64,000 nt of DNA from Rhodanobacteraceae bacterium (GTDB taxonomy: Bacteria > Pseudomonadota > Gammaproteobacteria > Xanthomonadales > SZUA-5): assembly GCA_016713135.1 (NCBI GenBank), contig JADJPR010000002.1, positions 1-64,000 of the forward strand, given 5' to 3'. A program made the translations under genes and the position numbers. Under the pieces are notes generated by a model, which was not told the origin of the DNA, did no database searches, and saw only the letters and a list, made by a program, of their open reading frames with translations. This document shows positions 25,331 to 32,159 of this stretch, one piece after another (the stretch's first letter is position 1; the number at the start of each line of letters is the position of its first letter).

Positions 25331-26515
25331 TCAGGCGGCGCGACGCAGGAACGTGCCGACGCGCGCCGCTCGGTCGAGGCCGGCCAAGAGATCGGACTTC
25401 AGGTCCGCGATGTCCTCGATGCCCACCGAAAGGCGCAACAGGCGGTCGCTGATGCCGGCCACGGCGCGTGCCTCCGGGGTCATCGAGGCATGCGTCATGG
25501 TCGCCGGGTGCGCGATCAGGCTCTCGACACCGCCGAGCGATTCGGCCAGCGAATAACAGCGCAGCCCGTCGAGCAGCGCGCGCACGGCCAGCTCGCCGCC
25601 GGCCAGCTCGAAGCTCAGCATGGCACCGAAGCCGCGCTGCTGGCGCGCGGCCAGGGCATGGCCGGGATCGCCCGCCAGCCCCGGGAAATGCACCCGTGCG
25701 ACCGCCTCGTGCGCTGCCAGCGCGTGCGCCAGTTCGAAGGCGTTTTCGCCGTGCGCGCGCAGCCGCGCCGACAGCGTGCGCACGCCGCGCAGCGTGAGAT
25801 ATGCATCGAAAGGCGCGCCACCGAGGCCCAGGCAGTTGTTCCACCACGCCAGTTCATCGTGCACTGCGCGGTCGCGGCTGACGATTGCGCCGCCGACCAC
25901 ATCGCTGTGGCCGTTGATGTACTTGGTGGTCGAATGCAGCACCAGGTCGGCGCCGAGGTCGAGCGGTCGCTGCCACACGGGAGACAGGAAAGTGTTGTCG
26001 GCGAGCACCCGCGCGCCGTGGCGATGCGCCAACGTGGACAACGCGGCGATGTCGACCACCCGCAGCAGCGGGTTGCTTGGCGTTTCGATCCACAGCAGGT
26101 CGACCTTTTCCGCGAACGCGGCTTGCACTGCGCCAAGGTCGCCCTGGTCCACCAGTTTCAGCCGGAAGCGCCCGCGCTGCGCCAGGGTGTCGAACAGACG
26201 CCAGGTGCCGCCGTAGCAGTCGTGCGGCGCCACCAGCAGCCCGCCCTCGGGCACCAGCTGCAGCGCGAGCGTGACCGCGGCCATCCCGGTACAGGTCACC
26301 ACCGCGCCAGCACCGCCTTCCAGTTCCGCCAGCGCGCCAGCGAGGGCATCGCGCGTGGGGTTGCCGCTACGGGTGTAGTCGTACTGGCGTGGCTGCGCAT
26401 AGCCCTGGAAGCTGAAATTGCTCGACAGCACCAGCGGCGGGACGATCGCGCCGTGGGCGCGGTCGCTGTCGATGGCGGCGCGGACGGCGGTGGTGGTCTG
26501 GCTGCAGTGGCTCAT
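25331..26515 (-). CDS. metB: Cystathionine gamma-synthase
   Basis: A 394-residue PLP enzyme that joins an activated homoserine and cysteine to form cystathionine in methionine synthesis. YDYTRSGNPTRDAL, the PLP lysine in HSTTKYINGHSDVVGG (about residue 198) and SLGGVESLIAHPATMTHASM are diagnostic. MetB, MetZ and gamma-lyases are close relatives; the four met boxes upstream favour a biosynthetic role. ATG 26515 is the natural start. Confidence 0.9.
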   Translation of the reverse strand: MSHCSQTTTAVRAAIDSDRAHGAIVPPLVLSSNFSFQGYAQPRQYDYTRSGNPTRDALAGALAELEGGAGAVVTCTGMAAVTLALQLVPEGGLLVAPHDCYGGTWRLFDTLAQRGRFRLKLVDQGDLGAVQAAFAEKVDLLWIETPSNPLLRVVDIAALSTLAHRHGARVLADNTFLSPVWQRPLDLGADLVLHSTTKYINGHSDVVGGAIVSRDRAVHDELAWWNNCLGLGGAPFDAYLTLRGVRTLSARLRAHGENAFELAHALAAHEAVARVHFPGLAGDPGHALAARQQRGFGAMLSFELAGGELAVRALLDGLRCYSLAESLGGVESLIAHPATMTHASMTPEARAVAGISDRLLRLSVGIEDIADLKSDLLAGLDRAARVGTFLRRAA

Positions 26516-26551
26516 GGCGGGACTCCGGCGGCGAGGGCGTGATCGGAATAT

Positions 26552-26583
26552 AGACGTCTGGATGTCTGGACGTCTAGACGTCT
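26552..26583. promoter_or_regulatory. Four tandem met boxes (MetJ-type operator) upstream of metB
   Basis: Four contiguous octamers run from 26552: the first (26552-26559) and fourth (26576-26583) are the perfect MetJ consensus AGACGTCT; the second differs at two positions and the third at one. They end 36 bases before the metB ATG. In E. coli, arrays like this bind MetJ dimers with S-adenosylmethionine. No metJ gene lies in the window. Confidence 0.75.
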
Positions 26584-26704
26584 TTTAGCGAGACGCGAGG
26601 CAAGCGTGCGCACGAGGGCCAGGAACGGATGTTCGCTGCGCCTCGCTGGTGGGCCGGAGCTGCGCCTTCGAAATCGCCGCCGGCATGATCTTCACACCCG
26701 GCCA

Positions 26705-27169
26705 GTGCATCGTTTGCGGCTACAGGTATCGCTGGATCTTCGCGGTGATGGCGGCGTATTCGACCTGACGGTGGAAAGCACACTGCCGCCTTCGACGGCC
26801 CGCAACGAGGTCCTCCGCGAGCGCGTCCAGCTCGGAAACAGTCCGCTCCGGCGCAGCCTGCGCCTCGCGGACGGCTTTCACATCGTTGTCTTGCGCCCGG
26901 TGGGCGGCACCCACCTGTTCCTGGCGCAGGTGGGCACGACGACGCTCGACGGCGGACCGGCGGCCTTCCTCGGTGGTGCTGTGGTGGGCGGCTACCTGAG
27001 CGGCGGCCTGAGCGGCTTCGCTGCGGTGTGCACGGACGACTCCAGTGCAGTGCATCTGCGCACCCTCGCGCGCAGCGCTCGCGGCGCGATCGGTGCCGGC
27101 GACCTGCGCCTGAGGTTGCTCGACGGCCACAGCGGCGCATTGCTGTACGACAGCGAGAACGCGCCCTGA
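26705..27169 (+). CDS. Hypothetical protein
   Basis: An open frame with codon use like the neighbours codes about 154 residues from GTG 26705 (LQVSLDLRGDGGVFDLTVES ... GHSGALLYDSENAP). A Gly-rich stretch AAFLGGAVVGGYLSGGLSGF sits in the middle. An earlier GTG at 26606 would add an Arg-rich, unlikely N-terminus. I do not recognise the family. The gene is divergent from metB. Confidence 0.5.
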   Translation: MHRLRLQVSLDLRGDGGVFDLTVESTLPPSTARNEVLRERVQLGNSPLRRSLRLADGFHIVVLRPVGGTHLFLAQVGTTTLDGGPAAFLGGAVVGGYLSGGLSGFAAVCTDDSSAVHLRTLARSARGAIGAGDLRLRLLDGHSGALLYDSENAP

Positions 27170-27188
27170 CCCCAGGCGGGCAGCCTGG

Positions 27189-27429
27189 CTAGTGTGGTGT
27201 TCCGTAATTAAGTTGAAGAAATTTCCGATGAATTTTGCGGCGAGGCAAGGCGAGAGGAGGGTGAAAGCCGGCGGCTTGCGCGGCATGCCGCGCGCCGAGC
27301 TTGAACGCCCGCAACTGGTTGCGGGCCGGAACCGGAGGTCATGGCAGGGCTATGGCGACGACGAACAACGACGCATTCGAGGCAAGAGGCGCGGAAACAA
27401 TTCATCGAATCAATGGCAAGGGACACTAG
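27189..27429. repeat. Possible 241-bp MITE-like element with CTAGTGT ends
   Basis: Perfect 7-base inverted ends CTAGTGT (27189) and ACACTAG (27423) bound a segment that is AT-richer at both edges than its surroundings (AATTAAGTTGAAGAAATTTCC, and AACAATTCATCGAATCAATG on the other side). It has no gene. Its right end supplies the TAG stop of the TPR protein. Confidence 0.4.
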
Positions 27430-28067
27430 AGTTCCGCCTTCGCCAGTGCCAGCTTCTCGGCGATTTCCTTCTGCCGCCCCTGGTCGGCCAGTTCGCGACC
27501 CGGGCGCGGGGGCGCCGCGGCCGCCTTTTCCAGCACCTTGACGGCTTCCTCGTAGCGGTCCTGTTCGATCAGGTAGTCGCCATAGAAGTAGTTGCTGTCG
27601 ATGCCGTCCGGGTTGATCGCCAGCGCCTGTTTCAGCAGTTCCTCGGCCTTGTCGTCGTCGCCGAAGCCAACCGGCCATCCCGGCACCTGGTAGTACAGGC
27701 TGCCCAGGCTGGTGTAGGCCGAGCCCTGCAGCGCATTCGGATCGATCTTGAGCGCATCCTCGAAGGTCGCCCGCGCCTGCTTGCATAGCGAGAGCGCGCC
27801 CAGGCCACCCTTGGCGCCGGCCCAGGTCGACAGGATGATCCCCTTCCAGATCAGCGGCTCGGCGGCGCCGGCGTTCTTCTGAACCACGGCATCGGCTTCC
27901 TGGGCCAGGCGCTCGAACTCGGCCGCCTGCTTGTCTTCCGGGGTCTGGTACTTCACTTCCGCCCAGCGTTGCTGCAGCGGCGCCACGTCGTCCATCACCG
28001 CCGCGACCGCAGACCACGACAGGCCGCTAGCCAGCAATGCCACGAATACCGCATTCAATCGCTTCAT
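27426..28067 (-). CDS. Exported TPR-repeat protein
   Basis: A 213-residue protein with a Sec signal peptide (residues 1-22, ending WSAVAAV) and tetratricopeptide-like helices from about residue 70 to 190 (ATFEDALKIDPNAL, KAEELLKQALAINPDGI, EEAVKVLEKAA). YYQVPGWPVGFGDDDKAEELL recalls TatT-like periplasmic TPR proteins. It starts 12 bases after the SDR stop, with GGAG, so it is the last gene of the five-gene operon. Confidence 0.75.
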   Translation of the reverse strand: MKRLNAVFVALLASGLSWSAVAAVMDDVAPLQQRWAEVKYQTPEDKQAAEFERLAQEADAVVQKNAGAAEPLIWKGIILSTWAGAKGGLGALSLCKQARATFEDALKIDPNALQGSAYTSLGSLYYQVPGWPVGFGDDDKAEELLKQALAINPDGIDSNYFYGDYLIEQDRYEEAVKVLEKAAAAPPRPGRELADQGRQKEIAEKLALAKAEL

Positions 28068-28079
28068 CTTGGATCTCCG

Positions 28080-28881
28080 TCAGGATTTGCCATGGGCCGA
28101 CGCGGCGTGCAGCCGGATCGTCGGCAACTTGCCCTGCATCGCCTTGTCGACCAGTGCCGGCAGCACCGCGTTGACACGCACGAATACCTTTTCCGCCAGT
28201 CCCATCTGCACCCGGCCGCGGGCCGCGCTCGAGCGCCTCGACGATCGCCGCTGCCACCGCCTCGGGCGGATCCTCGGCGACGTTCAGCGCGGCGTTCATC
28301 GCCCGCGCGGCGGCGCTGTTCATGCCGGTGCGCGTGCTGCGTGGCGACACCCACAGCAGGCGCGGCCCCTCGCTGCCGATCTCGCGCATGAGCGCCTCGG
28401 CGAAGGTGCGCAAGCCGCCCTTGGCCGCGCCATATGCGGCGAAGCCCGGGTGGCCGATCTGCCCCAGGGTGGATCCGATCAGCACCAGCGCGCCCTGCCC
28501 GTGCGGTGCCAGGCGCGGCAGCAGTGCGTGGGTCAGCAACATTGGCGCCACCAGATCGGTCGCGATCAGGCTCTCGATTTCGCTGGCGCGCATCTGCTCG
28601 AACAGGCCGAAATGCCCACCCGCGGCGTTCAGCACGGCGACGTCGCTGCCGCCACCCTCGCAGGCGAACTCGACCAGCGCAGCGCGACCGGCGGGCGTCG
28701 AGAGGTCCGCCAACAAGGAGTGCGTTCCCGACGGCAAGGTCTTGAGCAGCGTCTCCATGCGCTGCGGATCGCGGCCATGCACGCGCAGGCGCGCGCCGCG
28801 GTCAGCGGCGAGGCGCGCCAAGGCGCCCCCGATGCCTCCGGTGGCGCCGGTGATCAGCATGGTACGTCCCTTGAGGTTCAT
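28080..28881 (-). pseudogene. Short-chain dehydrogenase with one frameshift near the C-terminus
   Basis: The N-terminal 215 residues are a normal SDR (LITGATGGIGGAL, LNAAGG, IGSTLGQ, YGAAKGGLRTFAEAL with YxxxK). At 28220-28222 a GGG run breaks the frame: dropping one base restores VQMGLAEKVFVRVNAVLPALVDKA and a stop at 28080-28082, giving 266 residues. Read as written, the frame runs on into the next gene as nonsense. The start overlaps the diiron-protein stop by 4 bases. Likely substrate is the product of the neighbouring enzymes. Confidence 0.8.
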
Positions 28882-29552
28882 GCGGCCTCCGCAAGCGCTG
28901 GCGGCGCCAGCCGGATGCACTCGAATACTTGGCCGTAAAGCGCATAGAACATGCGCGCGGCGTGGATCACGGCGGCGCGGTCCGCCGGATCTTCCAGGCG
29001 GTCCATCAAGCCCTCGTAGAAGCCGATGTGCTGCTGGTCGAGTTGCCCGTGGCTGGTCAGGTAGCGCAGCGCGCGCGCATCCAGGCCGAGGTGCTGCTTG
29101 AGCGCCGCAGCAGCGTTCAGCGCCAGCGCCGTGCTGGTGCCTTCGAGCACCAGCACCATGCCGAAGAAGCCTGCGGGATGGACCCGGGCGATGGTGTCGT
29201 AGGCGTAGGCCACCATCAGCTCGGTGGCCGCCGACGGCTGGCCGCTGCGCACCGACTCGGCATCGCCGCCGCAGGCGCGGATGTCGTCGAGGATCCACTC
29301 GTCGTGGCCGATCTCCTCTTCGATGTATTCGGCGACCGCCGCGCGCAGCCAGCCCAGGCGCTCGGGCAGGCGCGCGCCGCAGGCCATCAGCAGCGGCACG
29401 GTGTGCTTGACGTGGTGGTAGGCCTCGCCGAGGAAACGCCGGTATTCAGGCAGCGTGACCCGCCCGGCGAGGGTGTCGCGGATGATCGGCAGCGCCTGCA
29501 GGCGCGCCCGTTCGGCGGAGGTGGCGGCGATCAGTTCGTTGAAGAAGCCCAT
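28878..29552 (-). CDS. Heme-oxygenase-like diiron oxidase/oxygenase (iron-containing redox enzyme family)
   Basis: A 224-residue all-helical protein. Potential metal ligands are E78-E80 with H83 (EEEIGHDEW), E137 (LVLEGTS), and H168, D172 and H175 in HGQLDQQH. The HxxxDxxH pattern and the three-helix spacing match heme-oxygenase-like diiron oxidases such as UndA, CADD and SznF. I set the start at ATG 29552 (MGFFNELI), 10 bases after the ligase stop; the 17 codons upstream are unlikely. The reaction is unknown. Confidence 0.8.
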   Translation of the reverse strand: MGFFNELIAATSAERARLQALPIIRDTLAGRVTLPEYRRFLGEAYHHVKHTVPLLMACGARLPERLGWLRAAVAEYIEEEIGHDEWILDDIRACGGDAESVRSGQPSAATELMVAYAYDTIARVHPAGFFGMVLVLEGTSTALALNAAAALKQHLGLDARALRYLTSHGQLDQQHIGFYEGLMDRLEDPADRAAVIHAARMFYALYGQVFECIRLAPPALAEAA

Positions 29553-29562
29553 GGTGGTCTCG

Positions 29563-30987
29563 TCATAGCGCGGTTGAATAAAGCGAATCGATGGCATCGG
29601 CATGGCGCGCGAGGACCGCGTCGCGGCGCACCCGGCCGTTGCTGGTGAGCATCTGGTTGGCCGGCGTGAACGGCTCGGCCGCGCGCACGTGGCGGCTCAC
29701 GCGGGCGTAGTCCGGCAGGCCGCGGTTGACCTCGTCGATGGCCGCCTGCAGCTGGTCGGCGCTGGCATCGGCGCGGCGCGGCACCACCACCGCGCAGTTC
29801 CACGCGCGCGCCTCGCCCTGGACCACCGCCTGGGCGATCAGCGGGTGCTGCGTAAGCTCGCTCTCGACCCATTCCGGTGAGACATTGCGGCCGAAGGCGG
29901 TGATGAAGACATTGCGCCGGCGCCCGCTGATCGACACATGGCCGTCCGCATCGATGGCCCCGAGATCGCCGGTGCGATAGCTGCCGACCGGCGGCTGCGC
30001 GTCTCCGAGGTAACCGAGGAAACTCGGCCCGTCGACCAGGATCTCGCCATCGGCGTCCACCGAAACCCGCGCATGCCCGAGGGCGCGGCCGACCGTGCCG
30101 GCGCGTGAAGCGCCCGGCCGGTTGAGGCAGACCACCGAGCCGCATTCGCTCAAGCCATAACCTTCGAAAACCGGCAGCCCGCGTGCCTGCGCGGCGGCCA
30201 ACAACTGGCTGCCAACCCGCGCACCGCCGACCGCAACGAAGCGCAGGCTGTCCGGCGCACGTGCACCCGCCATCAGCGCGCCGGCCCAGGCCTGCAGCAT
30301 CTGCGGCACCAGGATCAGGCTCTCGGGGCGGTGGCTGTCGATGCACGCGGCAAGGCGCATCGAGTCCAGTTGCGCGGCACCAGTCAGCCCGGTGTCGGCG
30401 AGCGGCGGCAGCAGCACCGCAGCGCCTGCCAGCAGCGCCGCGTACACCCCGGCGACTTGCTCCAGCAGCACCGACAGCGGCAGCACGGCCAAGTGCCGGC
30501 GCGGCGTGTGGCCCGCCAGCGCATCGACGATGGCGGCAGATACGCCGTCCAGGTGCTCGGCCGACAGACACACTCCCTTGGGCGCGCCGGTGCTGCCGGA
30601 GGTGTAGGTGATCAACGTGGTGGCCGCCGGCATCGCCGAGCGGGTATCGACCGCGATGGGGTTCAGCGCCAGGCCGCCGTCCGGGCGCGGCAGCACGTGA
30701 GTATCCGCGCCTGCGCTGCGCTGGGCATGCGCGAGCTGCGCCGCGGTGAAGAATCCGGGCAGCGGCAGATGGACCGCGCCGATCCGGCGCAGTGCCAGGT
30801 CCAGCGCCACCGCTTCGCCACCGTTGTCGAGTGTGCTCGACACCCGCTGGGCGCCCGCGGCCACCAGTTGGTCGGCGAGCTGCTGCACCCGCGACCACAA
30901 CCGCGCCGCGGACCAGTCGCCGGTACGATCGACCAGCAGCGTGGCTGCGGGCGTGATTGCTGCGCGCGCGCGCAGGTGGTCGAGCAC
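29563..30987 (-). CDS. AMP-dependent acyl-CoA synthetase/ligase
   Basis: A 474-residue ANL-superfamily enzyme. ITYTSGSTGAPKGV is the phosphate-binding loop, EGYGLSECGSVV is motif A5, SYRTGDLGAIDADGHV is A7-A8 and NVSPEWVESEL lies in the C-terminal domain. NGRVRRDAVL holds the position of the catalytic Lys as Arg (usual motif NGKxRR), an oddity that could affect adenylation. The start is GTG 30987 (or TTG 30993), just over the stop of the upstream gene. The acid substrate is unknown, probably a fatty acid. Confidence 0.85.
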   Translation of the reverse strand: MLDHLRARAAITPAATLLVDRTGDWSAARLWSRVQQLADQLVAAGAQRVSSTLDNGGEAVALDLALRRIGAVHLPLPGFFTAAQLAHAQRSAGADTHVLPRPDGGLALNPIAVDTRSAMPAATTLITYTSGSTGAPKGVCLSAEHLDGVSAAIVDALAGHTPRRHLAVLPLSVLLEQVAGVYAALLAGAAVLLPPLADTGLTGAAQLDSMRLAACIDSHRPESLILVPQMLQAWAGALMAGARAPDSLRFVAVGGARVGSQLLAAAQARGLPVFEGYGLSECGSVVCLNRPGASRAGTVGRALGHARVSVDADGEILVDGPSFLGYLGDAQPPVGSYRTGDLGAIDADGHVSISGRRRNVFITAFGRNVSPEWVESELTQHPLIAQAVVQGEARAWNCAVVVPRRADASADQLQAAIDEVNRGLPDYARVSRHVRAAEPFTPANQMLTSNGRVRRDAVLARHADAIDSLYSTAL

Positions 30988-30989
30988 GC

Positions 30990-31616
30990 TCAACGCCGCG
31001 GCTCCATCAGGCGCTGGCCGAGTTGCAGCGGGCCGCCGACCACCCAGGGATCGGTTTCGTAGTAACTGCCCCAGTCGGCCATGGCGGCGCCCAGGCGCTC
31101 GCCGCTGGCGGGCGCCAACGGCAGGGGGCGCACCTGCATGCGTTCGAACATCTGGCGCAGGGTGGACGTGGCGGCGAACACCGCCCATTCGATGGCGTGT
31201 TCGTGCATCCAGCAGGCCAGCAGCGGGAACAGCCGGCGGCCGATACCGTGGCCGGTGCCGCAGAGGTGACCGATCTCGCAGACGCGCTCGCGGTCGACGT
31301 CGCGGTTGAAGCGCGCTGCGAGTAGCGATTCCACCGGCGCGTCCAGGTACTGCTCGACGAACAAAGGACGTTCGTCACCGCGCCGCAGTCCTGCGGCCGC
31401 CTCGAGTTCACCGTCGGCGCCCAGCAGCGCAAACAGTTGCGGCATGAAGCGGCGCACGCGCGCGCCGTAGGCGGTGCGGTAACGCTCGGCGATGAAGGCT
31501 TCGAGCTCGGCCCGCCGCGGGTGGTTGCGGCCCACCGCCATCAGCTGCGGCATGCCGATCCCGGCCAGCTTCTCCGCCCGGCACGCCCGTGGGAGTTCGA
31601 ACCCGGCTCCATCCAT
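30990..31616 (-). CDS. Thermostable hemolysin family protein (GNAT-like fold)
   Basis: A 208-residue protein that reads as the thermostable hemolysin (delta-VPH) family: RAELEAFIAERYRTAYGARV, VEQYLDAPVESLLA, CEIGHLCGTGHGIGRRLFPLL. This family is related to acetyltransferases, and the hemolysin name is historic and probably not its job here. A strong GGAGGT five bases before ATG 31616 fixes the start. It is the first gene of the operon. Confidence 0.8.
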   Translation of the reverse strand: MDGAGFELPRACRAEKLAGIGMPQLMAVGRNHPRRAELEAFIAERYRTAYGARVRRFMPQLFALLGADGELEAAAGLRRGDERPLFVEQYLDAPVESLLAARFNRDVDRERVCEIGHLCGTGHGIGRRLFPLLACWMHEHAIEWAVFAATSTLRQMFERMQVRPLPLAPASGERLGAAMADWGSYYETDPWVVGGPLQLGQRLMEPRR

Positions 31617-31714
31617 GCTGCACCTCCGGCTGACTGCATGGAAGCGATACTGGGAAGGCGCGCTTAAGCCTGACTTAGGCAGTCGTTAGCGCAGGGCTAA
31701 TTGCGCGTGAAGCC

Positions 31715-31726
31715 AGGGTTAACCCT
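31715..31726. promoter_or_regulatory. Perfect 12-bp palindrome in the infA / hemolysin-family divergent region
   Basis: AGGGTTAACCCT lies about 100 bases before the start of the divergently read hemolysin-family gene and 147 bases before infA. It may be a regulator site; there is no other support. Confidence 0.25.
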
Positions 31727-31873
31727 TGGGGGTATCCGGCGCGTTCCGCGCCCCATTCTTTCGCCAGGCTGAATCGCCGTCGCGACGATCATTAGAGCAG
31801 CGCTGCTGGCGGTGCCCCCGCCCTTCGGGCAGAATGCGCGCCCTTGCGCCCCGATGGCCCTGCGACCTCAAGA

Positions 31874-32092
31874 ATGTCCAAAGAAGACCATATCGAAATG
31901 GAAGGCACGGTCCTGGAGACCCTGCCCAACACCATGTTCCGCGTGCAGCTCGAGAACGGGCATGTGATCACCGCCCATATTTCCGGGCGCATGCGCAAGA
32001 ACTACATCCGCATCCTCACCGGCGACAAGGTCAAGGTGGAGATGACGCCCTACGACCTGAGCAAGGGTCGCATCACCTTCCGCCAGAAGTAA
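31874..32092 (+). CDS. infA: Translation initiation factor IF-1
   Basis: A 72-residue OB-fold protein with the standard sequence (KEDHIEMEGTVLETLPNTMF, GKMRKNYIRI-type GRMRKNYIRILTGDKVKVEM, GRITFRQK). It occupies the ribosomal A site during initiation. Position next to clpA/clpS is the usual gammaproteobacterial order. Confidence 0.97.
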   Translation: MSKEDHIEMEGTVLETLPNTMFRVQLENGHVITAHISGRMRKNYIRILTGDKVKVEMTPYDLSKGRITFRQK

Positions 32093-32116
32093 GTCCCGGG
32101 CAGTTGGGCGGTGCGG

Positions 32117-32139
32117 AGGTCGGGCACGCAGCCCGACCT
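32117..32139. terminator. Stem-loop between convergent infA and clpA
   Basis: AGGTCGGGC and its exact complement form a 9-base-pair stem with loop ACGCA, between the two stop codons. No T-run is seen, so its strength is uncertain. Confidence 0.45.
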
Positions 32140-32159
32140 GTATCCGCCCGCTGATCGCC

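Noticed and set aside
26720..27286. 188-codon minus-strand frame opposite the hypothetical gene at 26705
   Set aside because: The plus frame has better codon use and protein-like composition; the minus frame is Ala/Gln/Arg-rich and runs into the MITE-like segment.
30990..31616. A true hemolysin toxin
   Set aside because: The family name is historic; there is no signal peptide or pore-forming feature, and the context is enzymatic.
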